Source of the DNA: Sepioteuthis lessoniana
Lineage: Eukaryota; Mollusca; Cephalopoda; Myopsida; Loliginidae
Length of the DNA stretch: 64,000 nt
Assembly (NCBI GenBank): GCA_963585895.1
Contig: CAUZXS010002494.1
Span: 90,215-154,214 of the forward strand
Reading direction: 5' to 3'
Position numbers and translations under genes: made by a program. This document shows, one piece after another, positions 19,056 to 29,306 of the stretch; the first letter of the stretch is position 1; every line of letters starts with the position of its first letter. The notes below the pieces were generated by a model. That model made no database searches. It was not told the DNA's origin and saw only the letters and a list, made by a program, of their open reading frames with translations.

Positions 19056-21920
19056 ATATACAATTTTAGAATTTGTTTTTTTTTCTTCTTTCGAAATTAG
19101 TTTACATTTTATTTTTCTTTCTTACATGAACATGATTCTCTCACATGCATACATGCAAACTCAATCCAAAAGCTGAGTAGGCTATATTTTTTCTATTTTG
19201 TAATCTCTTTCTTCGTATTTGTTAACATCTCTTCTACATACTCCCAGTGTAAAACTGGTATGACATATGGACACACAATCCATGAATGGACAAGACCAAA
19301 AATAGCCCTGTCCCCTTGTTAAGTCCAGCTTACCTTTTTGTTTTGACATGTCCAACCCAAAAAACATGACCGAAAAAGATGCTATACTTCATTTCCAGCC
19401 TGAAAACTAAAAAAGCTAAGATGTGTGTGTGTGTTCAAAAGGCAAAACGTTATAACATAACTCTTAATAAAGGTATAGAAATAAACTCTATAAAAAATGT
19501 GAACAGAGAAACTCAAGCTGCAACTTTATTCAGCTTAGCATGACCTAAGTTCTATATAGCATTATCAATTTTCCTACATCAGCCATATCAGATTTAGCTT
19601 ATAAATTTTCTAGGCATGGTTGTCTTCATTCATTTATCAACAGTAAAACTGCAAGCAGTTGGTATTTACAACTAAATGAAGACTAGATCTCAAGTGCTGA
19701 ATCTTACATCAGACATGGCTATGAAAATTGGTACCTAGGTGTAACCTCCTGAAAAACATGATCTTGTACCTAACTTTGCTGTAAATATCAGTAATAGTGG
19801 AAGGTTAAGAATAAAGACATTCATTCTTGAGTAAATCATATTGGTATGAAAATAGTGAAAGTTTGAACTCACAAGCCAATATAAGGGTCTTAGATAAACA
19901 CTTCACATTCTATAATAATTAGGATCTACCTTTATAAAAACTAAAAGGCATCAACCTGAGAACTATTACCTTAGAAAAATATACAAATGACATTCTAAAA
20001 TTATATTTCTTTTCCAAAAGTATATTGCTCTCTCAGTTCTAATAAAACCTACCAAAATATTTTAGTAGCTTCCAGTACCATATTTTCTAAGAAAAATAAC
20101 CATTTCAAAAATGTTACTTGAAAACCTTTAAATTACCATAAAATGTTATGATAGTTTAAGTAAATATTAAGAAATGGTGTTAGAACAATATAAAGAAGAT
20201 TTTTGAAATAAAATAAAATGTCCTGTCTTGTCATTGTTGTCTTTTCTATAACACACATTATGCAAAATAGCATGTGCACCATCTGAATTCAAGACACGGT
20301 AATCAAAAACAACTTCATAGTCACTAATTTCACTGAATTCTGAAACTGAATCATGCATAATTTCTTCCAGAGCCAGCTCAGTTCAAAGTGATTGAAATTG
20401 TTCCCATCTATGAGTTTCCATGACAACAATCTGAATTTAAAAAAAACAAAACACATATAACAAAATAGTCAAGTTTGATGTTAAAATAATAAGAAACTTC
20501 TCTGCAAAATTCTGTGGGTGTAAAGCTATAAAATAGCAAATGTAATATAGTATGAAATTTAAGTATAGTTACACATGGTATGGTACTAGAAATTCAGCTC
20601 TAGTCACAAATAGTGGTGATGGAGTTAATATAATGAATAAAAGTAAATTCTTAACCAGGTTGGAAAGACATTTGCAGTATTTATATCCTGCTTAACAACA
20701 TAATACATTTGATCAACTGAGTAGATGAAAATAGTCACAAATTTTCTTCTTCTAAGACAGTGTATAACATTAACCAAATACAAAACCTTAGCCTATACTT
20801 TAATCAAGTCAGTTCCCAGGGTGCATATCAAAAGAAAGAACTAAAGTTATCAAAAGAACTAGTGCTTAAGAGTTGCTTGGCATAACAAAGCTGGATTTAA
20901 GGAGTTAATTTTTATATGATGGATGTTTACAAAATATATTTAGTTCTTATTCAGAAATATTGATACTTGAGAACTTTCAAGATTGCTTTCCTTCCTAAAC
21001 AATAACACAAAGATTGAAAAATAAAAAAAAGCAAACAACAAAAAAACTCCAAGTACACATAAAAATAAAATGCAATCAAATGCAACAGTTATGAGATTAT
21101 CACACTGACATTTTCAGGTTTAATAAACAGCCTGCACAGTGGGATATCTAACAACAATAGCAAGGCAACAACGACCACTACCATATGGTCAACTGATTAA
21201 AGATAGAAAACCTCTGAGGCCAGAATCTGTATTCAGGTATGCATGTACATTTGTGTATAGGAGACATTCAGATAAGAAATTTCCACATAAGAAATGCAGG
21301 AAGACTTTATTTCACATGACTGATAAGAAACACAGGAAGATAATTTATTTCACATAACTGATAAATAGAACTGTCTGCAAGCAATGAAGTCACAGATTAT
21401 CTCTATTGTTTGAACAATTATAGAAAGAAAAAAAAAAGAATGAATGAATACCTTTAGATATAAAACACTTGTTTGATATAATTAAAGAACCATGTTTTGA
21501 TTTATACACAAGCTGAAACAAATCTAAAATTGTTTCTTTCCTGATTAAAAAAAAGCAATAAAATCTATATATTCATTGCTTTATTTATACCCACCTTTAA
21601 AAATGATTCTACTGACTAATTATTTTACTATCTAATGACCCAACAATGTCTCTCATGAAATAGAAAAATTATCAACACGACTTAATATCAAAACTTAACC
21701 TCTTATCAACTAATTTTGATTATACAAACTTCCATGCCTCAGTGATAAATCTGTGCCAAAGAAATCCACTATACTTCTTTTTAATTAAACTACTAGGATA
21801 TAATTCAAAGTTAAATGTTGTTTTTAATGTTCTGGTATACAAAGAATGCATGTTATAGTTTTCAACCTACATTTCTGGTTGTAGAAGTCGCTTTGACACC
21901 CACAAACCTGGTAGACAAGG
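19056..21920. other. AT-rich sequence, no gene supported
   Basis: About 2.9 kb without a recognisable element. The only frame with protein-like composition is on the minus strand at 20167-20358 (63 codons, open back to about 20385 without an ATG), an acidic stretch around 'SEFSEISDYEVVFDY'. No domain is recognised, so it is noted as a possible exon or relic only. The plus-strand frame at 21139-21357 shows nothing. Confidence 0.4.
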
Positions 21921-21928
21921 GTTTAAGC
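21921..21928. repeat. 8-bp target-site duplication, left copy (hAT)
   Basis: gtttaagc here corresponds to atttaagc at 23541-23548 (7 of 8 bases), fitting the 8-bp duplication of hAT elements. Confidence 0.6.
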
Positions 21929-22131
21929 CAGTGGTTCTCAACCTTTTTTTATAAATAGATCCTTTTCATTCCTATTTTACTTTGGTGAACCCCCATAGCC
22001 ATTTGATGTTTAAAAAATCCTATTAAATATTATTAAGTATTGTATAAAAATTGTTAAAACATTTTGTATATTGCAGAAGTATAACTAATTTATTACACAA
22101 ACTTTAACAACTAAACTCTATGAGAAATGTA

Positions 22132-23033
22132 TGAGGATCATTAAATAAGTTTCCAGACTTTTTTCGTATGGGCACTTTTATTGATAGTGCACACATGAAA
22201 CTCTAGTCCCTTTCAAAGTAATCTCCTCCGGCTGCAATGCACTTGTTGTGCCATTCCAACAACTTCTGTAAGGCCCCATTGAAGTCCTCTTGTGTGAGTG
22301 TGTCAATGACCTTCGTCACAGCCTCTTTCATCTCCCTAATTGTCTCATAACGACAGCCTCTGAGCTTAAGGAATAAGCAAAAGTCACAGGGAGCAAGGTC
22401 TAGACTATAGGGAGGCTGAGGAACTGTCTTGATGCCCATCTTGGTCAAATAGTCTGTAACAAGGATGCAGTTGTGAACTGGTGCATTGTCCTGGTGGAAA
22501 TGCTACTGACCCGATTTGAAGAGTGCTGGCCTCTTCACAAGGAATCTCTTCCTGAACTCCCTTAAAACCTCAACTTAGTAACCCTAACTCTTTGGCTAAT
22601 CAACTCTGGTGTATTGACTTCCTTACTCCTCCCACACCTCTCATCATCCCTCACAGACTCCCTGGCTTCCTTGAATCTCTTATGCCACTCAAAAACTGAT
22701 GCTCAATTCATGCAAGATGCTCCAAAAGCAGTCTGAAGCATTCCATATGTTTCTGTAGCATTTTTTCCAAGTTTAAAACAGAATTTTATTGCATATCATT
22801 CTTCTAAAGTGTCCTCACATCCAGATTGCATTTTTGAAATTCACCAGCTGTGAGAATCAGGCTTTAGTAGGGTGGATTCCAATTGCTGCTGTAGCTGTTC
22901 ATTTGAACCTGAAATCATAAAAATTGGTCAGTCATCTTATAAGATGTATAGCAATAACATACTGAACTTTCAAGAGTCTATGACAATTTTAAATGCCTGT
23001 ACAAAAAAGTCTGGAAACTTATTGAATGCCTCA
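22132..23033 (-). mobile_element. Mariner deletion derivative (family M1, copy 1), nested in the hAT relic
   Basis: The ends are inverted repeats: left 'aataagtttccagacttttt' and the same 20 bases on the reverse strand of the right end, with tgagg at both tips. TA precedes the left end. Length is about 900 bp against about 1.3 kb for a full mariner. On the minus strand an N-terminal transposase part (near 22850-22620) runs straight into the C-terminal half (22560-22203). The junction at about 22565-22590 reads 'gagttagggttactaagttg' on the minus strand. The same junction is found in 48103-48994. Confidence 0.85.
22203..22448 (-). pseudogene. Mariner transposase C-terminal part
   Basis: An 81-codon open frame carries the mariner C-terminal signature 'PPYSLDLAPCDFCLFLKLRG', in which the D of APCD is the third catalytic aspartate. 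The end, 'CIAAGGDYFERD', is typical of the family, so the natural C-terminus is intact. Upstream in the element another frame carries 'DNAPVHNC'-like sequence, which includes the second aspartate. The first aspartate region falls in the internal deletion, so the product cannot be catalytic. The ATG at 22448 is internal to the original protein. Confidence 0.85.
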
Positions 23034-23104
23034 CATATTTTATCTAGTAAAATAAGTCATAAATAGATAAGGACATTTATTAAAAAATATATTACTTTGG
23101 TATT

Positions 23105-23470
23105 ATTCAATGCAAGCCAAGTGGTGTTGATATTGTTCTATTTTTGCAATATTCAGCTTCCACATTGTCAATGATAATCAAAGATTACCTCTTCATAGAA
23201 TGTTGAACCAGTTATGAGCTTTTGATAGCAAGTTAGAGATATGGCTGAAACTCGATTCAACAAGGTAAGATAAAAGGAAAGCAGTATCACAAACTGTGCT
23301 TTCTCCAAGAGTAATGGATATTTTTTAGCAGCATCATTACTTTTCCAAACATTATGTTTTCCATCTTTAAATCTTACTTAAAATATTTTATCACTCTCTA
23401 ATTCAATGAATTCTTCTGTAAACAGATATCTCCATAAATTTTTTCATTGACCACTAAAATACTATTGTAG
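23105..23470 (-). pseudogene. hAT transposase C-terminal (hATC dimerisation) remnant
   Basis: On the minus strand, translation with at least two in-frame stops gives 'EFIELESDKIF', 'KKYPLLLEKAQFVILLSFYL', 'SAISNLLSKAHN', and then 'RGNL' and 'LSLTMWKLNIAKI'. This order matches the hATC domain of ZBED-like hAT transposases (W-x-K-v..F-s-Y..ERgFS..LltKkRNrL..rGDLRL.LT..eP.I). It is degraded and lies between the nested mariner and the right terminus. Confidence 0.65.
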
Positions 23471-23548
23471 ACTCTCAATTTACTACGTTGCTTGCATGGA
23501 CTCCAAAAAATTGTATATGAATGCTAGTGGAGAGCCACTGATTTAAGC

Positions 23549-23908
23549 TAAAGCTTTGACAAGATTGAAATATGGTAGCCACAAGCAGTATTACAGCACT
23601 GACAACTTTGTTGTTATTTCCAAAGCTTACAAAATACAAAAGTAAAAAGAACAGTCAACTAGAGAAGAATGACAAAGAAATAGAAATAATTTTCACAAGC
23701 AATTCTTTTTTAGGTCTTAGGTGAGGAAGATAATACAGTTGGCCTTTTGTATCTGTAGGGGAAGTCAACCAACTTAAGATTGAAAAAACTTTTTTTTTAA
23801 ATTCCAAAAGCAAAACTTGATTTTGCTGAATGCTAAGCACTATGCCGAATACACTTGAATGAAGTGATGCATAGACACAACCTGCTGCAAACTCACACCA
23901 TTTTACAG

Positions 23909-23947
<39 letters not shown>

Positions 23948-25886
23948 AACATTGTTTACCTAGCATTTCTTTTCTTCACTACTTGTGTACATCCTTTGTT
24001 TTATTTTGTTTTTCTTAAAAATTTAGATTACTATTCTTTTACAAGGATGGCTTTGGCATTAAATAACCCACAAAGTTTGACATGCCATTAAGCAAAAAAA
24101 AAAAAAAAATTAGAATGAAAAATTTTATTAAGATCCAATGATTAACTGATTTTTAGGTAGATTTTTAAAATTGAAGTATTTTTCAGCTAAAATCTTCCAA
24201 ATGCATATTATTATTTTTTTTGTTTACAGGTAAACATTTTTTGACACTATCACTTTTCATAAATATTTTCACTTCTATAGAATGTACACAATTTTTATAT
24301 CATGATTTTCTCCTATCTTATTCTTATAAATGGCATAACAATTTTGATGATAAAACATACCTTTATTTAAGTCCTTCCACCTAGGGTGTCAATTTCTAAC
24401 CAAAATATTTTGTTAATACCAACAGCATAACAATTATTTACATTTAGCATTTATATCATTAAGTATAATATATAATCAAGAGATTTAAAACATACATGAG
24501 TTATATGGAACTAATACATTATTTTTGGGAAAGGACATAAGCATTTGCCAATTTTGGTATCTATGGTTGGTCTTGGAATTAATCTCCAACAGAAAGATTA
24601 TAAATGGTTTATCAAATAATAATTAAAACTATAAATTTTGAATTAGTATTATTTTCTGCATTCTTACTTTTTTCTATTTCCATATTGTAAAGATACATCA
24701 TAGAATTTATGTTCTGATTAAAGTTATTTTGCTACTTGTATTTCTATACAGATATAGAATATTAAACTGTATAGTAATGAAACAGGCAACAAAATGATTT
24801 GACTCAATTGCCTGATTCACATTTTACATGAAAAATGTATTGCATCATTATTTTATTATCAGTACAAATAAATCCAGTTGATTTTTCTTTTGGGTTGCAC
24901 ATGTTAAGCTAAGGTCCATGTTATTTTAGAGTAAAAAGAAAGGCCAGACTATCTGGTTCCTCTACTGCTTTGCTGCTTGAATTTTTTATATTTGTTTATA
25001 GTCTTTGTATGTAAATCAGTGAGACAACCAAGCTTCACAAATTTCTATTCTATTGCTTTGTAATATCAAAAAGTTGAAACTAGCAAATATGTTCAAGTCT
25101 AAACAGAAACACAAAAAGGGAAATAAAATCCGTAGTCAGTTATTAATGATAAAACTAATCACACAGTTAAAAATAATATCAAAATACCTCAACACAATCT
25201 ACTAAATATATATATTCCTTTATTACAGAAAAGTAACCTTTAAACTTTGAATGAAATTAGTGTTTCTTTTTAGGGGTGGAGTTCAAAACTAAGATTTTTT
25301 TCATCCTTTAATCTTTTTTTTTTTTTTAAATCTATAACAAATAAAAAAAATTGTAAAAATTAAAAAGATACTTTTAAAGTTTTTCTTTTGAAAATTTTAA
25401 TCTGAATATCAAGTAATTTTTTGTCAAAGATCTATTCTTTTGTATTTTATTTTCTTTGCTAAAACAAATCAGACCAAATGACATTAATAATGATCTCAGT
25501 ATTTTTTATGAAGATAAAAAATAAAACCAAATAAAAATAGAGATATCAGCCTAAAAGGGTCAACAGAATAAGTTTATTAACAAGCCAAGAGTAAAAACTT
25601 GAGTGTAAAGTGATAGTTTCAATATAAATAGAGCATAAATTTAGTATAGATATAAATAGAATCTCAACAAGCAATAAATGTTATCTACTGATTAAATTAA
25701 ACAAACTGAAAAAACTTTCTGATCATCATAAAAACAATGGTTATAAAAGGTTATAAAAGCTTCACACCTGATAAAGGCTTGATAATATACCAATCAAAAT
25801 AAAAATACAAGGATAATGATTCATAAAAGTAGTTTGATTTTTTATTTCAGAATTTTAGACCTATAATGTCAAGTAATTATGTGAGT
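23549..25886. other. AT-rich sequence, no gene recognised
   Basis: Apart from the (TC) run at 23912 and A/T runs near 24093 and 25315, I see no repeat boundary or coding frame. The frames at 23655-23966 and 23855-24091 span the microsatellite and are spurious. Confidence 0.5.
23912..23946. repeat. Microsatellite (TC)17
   Basis: Uninterrupted TC run. Confidence 0.95.
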
Positions 25887-25937
25887 TTGTGTGTGCGCGT
25901 GTGTGTGTGTGTGTATACATAAACATACACAAATTCA

Positions 25938-25999
<62 letters not shown>
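25887..25999. repeat. Microsatellite (GT)n, compound
   Basis: Two GT blocks (25887-25914 and 25941-25999, the latter about 29 units) separated by an acacaaattcacac segment. The (TH)n frame on the minus strand here is an artefact. Confidence 0.95.
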
Positions 26000-26001
<2 letters not shown>

Positions 26002-27119
26002 GCAAATCTAGTAATAATCTCCAAGGCTTCTTGATTTCCTTTTTCTTAATAACAAAAAGAAAAACATACATTGTCTCATTTGCGTGTAACAACTTAATTA
26101 TATTTAGAAAATATTCATTCTTTTATTTTGATAAGAAAAGTCAGCCTCCTGATTTCTCTGATTTATTTTTCTTTCTATGCTGTCTGCTTCATTATCACAA
26201 GTGTTGATTAGATCATTCTTCCTAATCATAATAATTTTTCTAGTTTCCCCTTTCCACCTACCACTCTGAAATCTGTTTCAAGTTATTTCAAAATCACTAC
26301 TTAGCCTATGGTGACATACTGCACCCTTTCACTCTTACCAGGAATTGAGCCATAATTTTTAATTTATTTAATTCTATTTTACCAGATGATGTGTACAAAG
26401 AAGGATTGTCTAATCAGTGTACTGTGGGGAAATGTTAGACTTGTTAACCTGCAATTTCTTTGCAAACATAAAACAATATTTGTGATCACTGCTTGAAACA
26501 AAAAGGGTGGGTTGAGACCTGGTTGTTTGATAACAAGATAATGACAGTTTGATGTCTGTAATCATAGAAGATTCAATTCAGAGATTTAAAAGAAAAAAAA
26601 AAGGAAAGGAAAAAACTAGCATCAAATTACTGAGACAATAAGAACTAGAGAATATTTATATAAATGAATATCGGTTCATATACAATAAGATTTTTTTTTT
26701 TTTATTTAAAAAAAAAAAAAAAAAAAAGAAGAAAAGAAAAGTTACTTATCAAACCAGTCATTGTTGTGCTTCTGTAATATCCTGCAAACTATGTTCATAA
26801 TGAAATATGTCTATAGCATTTTATAACTTCATTATCTTATTTTCAGATAAGTTCAAGCAAAAGTGTGTCAAGATAGTTGATAGCCATAGCTAGAATATTC
26901 AAACTATTTACTTTTGCAATCAGCGTATTTTTTCTTCTAGTAATGTAGAACAACAGACATTAGTAATTGAAATGTGCACTTCAAATATCCTATCCCAATA
27001 TTCAAACCATAAAGTTACAAAATAGTGAATAGGTCTTATTGATTTTTGTATAAAAGAATAATCCAATTCTATATGGTTGTTGAGTATGAAATTGCCAATT
27101 TATTAAAAAATATATTGGA
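26000..27119. other. AT-rich sequence; T/A foldback run
   Basis: No gene. At 26691-26727 a run of about 13 T is followed after ATTT by about 20 A, a perfect foldback of simple sequence. Confidence 0.5.
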
Positions 27120-27720
27120 GGAAAAAATAATAAAAAAAATCTAATTATTTATTCAAGCAAGACATTCCTCCCTGGCCTCTACACATTTACTCCATCTTGG
27201 CAGAAAGTCATTAATTCTCTTTCTAAATAATTCTTCAAAGAATTGATAAATTCCTTGAAGGTTTCTTCAATTTGATCCTGATTGGAGAAATTTCTCCCCA
27301 TAAAAAAAGTGGTTTTAGATGCTTGTAAAAATAGTAATTTATCAGAAAAAAGGTCAAGTGATTAAGCAATGTTCAATAAAAGTGTCTATTTTTAATTGAT
27401 TCAAATTTAGTATCATGAATTTTACAATATAAAGGGGAAATATCATTGGGTAAGAAAATGACACCTTTACTATTCACGTAATTGGACATTGTTTAAATTC
27501 TGAATACACTATTTCAAGCTGATCTACATATCTATGCATTGTTTAAAGGAGGTGATAACATATCAAACCACCTCTGTCCTATCAAGCACTTTTACTTATT
27601 ATACAGCATCGATTTTCATTGCAAGTAATACAATAATGAGTCAATCTTATACTATTGAACATGATTAATGCAAGATCCTATTTGTCTAGTTTGTTGGGAG
27701 TTTTTTGTCCCACATTCATT
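27120..27720 (-). pseudogene. Decayed mariner transposase, C-terminal half
   Basis: Minus-strand translation across several frames and stops gives 'KGVIFLPNDISP' (the HDNARP region with the second Asp), 'YYFYKHLKPLF' (the YHFFKHL segment after the third Asp), 'SNQDQIEETFKEFINS' and 'ARWSKCVE'-like terminal sequence. This order is that of SETMAR-like mariner transposases. There are multiple frameshifts and stops and no terminal repeats could be assigned, so this is an old relic. Confidence 0.6.
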
Positions 27721-28713
27721 TTAAACAAAACCTATTTGTCAAGCTAACACTATCTTAATTACTCAAATAATTTAGAATGGTAACGATTGATACTCAAAAG
27801 TTTGAGTGTTCTGTCTGAGGTTTTTGGATCATTTTCCAAAATTGATCACCAACCTGTGGGAAATATGCAACTATCTTAGCAATGGAATAGGCCTACATGC
27901 ATATAAAAATAACTATTAAACAAACAAAAAGATTTCCATTTGTCAATAAAATAGTAAACCAATTAAGTTAATTCTAATGAAATTTTAAACATAAATTAAT
28001 TTGATCACAGTAATTTACAATTTCCTGACATATATACATTTACTTCATGTTCTGGGACAGGAGTTAAATTTTAAGAGTAGTTAAGTGCAGTGTTACCCTA
28101 GTGACTGTTCAGAGAAATTAAATTTCATCTAAAGTAGAAAGGAAGAATAATTTCAATAAATCCAGAATTTTTATATACATGTGTTTATATTTTGACAAAG
28201 GAAAATAAAAATCAAATATTTCCTGTTACTAAAAAATTAATCTTCAGCCTTTGCTGGAGAAGGACCTTATTAGCAGAACTTGTGGAGAAGGACCTTATTA
28301 CCAGAACCTGTAGAAATTCCATGGAATAAAAAAAATCAAGGAGTTATTTAAGAAAAAAAAAGGATAATTTATAATTTTTTTTACATATAACTCTTATTGT
28401 TGCCTTTACAAAAAAAATAATACAAAATATACAATAACAATCTATATAATACTATATATCATTTGTTAGTATTTAATACTACTGAAACTACAAAATCAAT
28501 ATATCATTCTATTTTGTAGATAACAGTATTGCTCGTACTGAAGAATCTTTGGAGCTTTTTTTCTTTTTCAACCTGTTGTTGGAGTTTATGAGAAGTTCAG
28601 AGCTTATCAGATCCTTGGAGGTCATCAGATCTTCACCAAACCTATATTTATATTGACTATGTTAGTTTGGATAGATGGAGTTAGTTGAACACAGTACTTG
28701 ATCTGAAGAAACA
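27721..28713. other. No gene; short tandem duplication
   Basis: At 28253-28309 a 28-base unit (tggagaaggaccttatta...) is repeated twice. The rest is AT-rich and unassigned. Confidence 0.5.
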
Positions 28714-29306
28714 AGATCTATGTAGAAGAATATCCCAATTGATTGAGAGGGTAGGGGGAAGAATATCTCATTTGGTTGCAGGGAAGAGATGTAGAAGAAT
28801 ATCTCACTTGGTCGAAGGACAAAGTGGAAGAATATCCCACTTGGTTGCCAGAAAGAGATGTAGAAGAATATCTCAATTGGTTGAGAGGGAGGGTGGAACA
28901 ATATCCTACTTGACTACTGGGAAGAGATGTAGAAAAATATCTCAGTTGGTCAAGAGATAAGGTGGAAGAATATCCCACTTGGCTGCAAGGAAGAAATGTA
29001 GACGAATATCTCTCTTGATGAAGGATAAAGGTGAAAGAATATCCCAATTGATTGAGGAGAAGAGAAGAAGAATAGTCAATTTGCTGGGGGGGGGACTTAA
29101 CTACTGGGAAGAGATGTAGAAGAATATCTCACTTGATTGAGAGGGAGAGTGGAAGAATGTCCTACTTGGGAAGAGATGTAGAAGAATATCTCAATTGGTT
29201 GAGAAGGACTGTGGAACTATCCCATTTGGCAGCTAGGAAGAGATGTAGAAGAATATTTCACTTAGTTGAGGGACAAGGTGGAAGAATATCTCACTTGGCT
29301 GCAGGG
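28714..29306 (+). repeat. 69-bp minisatellite, 8-9 copies, with higher-order structure
   Basis: The block 'gatgtagaagaatatct' recurs at 28722, 28791, 28860, 28929 and 28998 (measured at its gtag), exactly every 69 bases. Less regular copies follow at 29115, 29178 and 29245. Each unit is a dimer of two related halves ('gtagaagaatatctcacttgg' type and 'gtggaagaatatcccacttgg' type). Because 69 is divisible by three, several frames stay open over long distances: 91 codons plus (28685-28960) and 109 codons minus (28718-29047). A third plus frame has the consensus 'DVEEYLTWL', interrupted by TGA where TGG is expected. Whether it was ever coding is unknown. Confidence 0.85.

Larger units (their letters stand above)
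21929..23540 (-). mobile_element. hAT DNA transposon relic, with nested mariner
   Basis: The left terminus is CAGTGGTTCTCAACC and the right terminus on the reverse strand is CAGTGGCTCTCCACT, the typical hAT end. A 7-of-8 target duplication lies outside. Once the nested mariner (22132-23033) is removed, about 710 bp remain, much shorter than an autonomous hAT. The right part encodes a broken hAT dimerisation domain on the minus strand (23105-23470). The middle of the transposase is gone. Confidence 0.75.

Noticed and set aside
25877..26092. 71-codon minus frame with a long (TH)n tract
   Set aside because: It is a translation of the (GT)n microsatellite.
28714..29306. CRISPR-like array
   Set aside because: The units are contiguous 69-bp tandem repeats without unique spacers, in a eukaryotic context.
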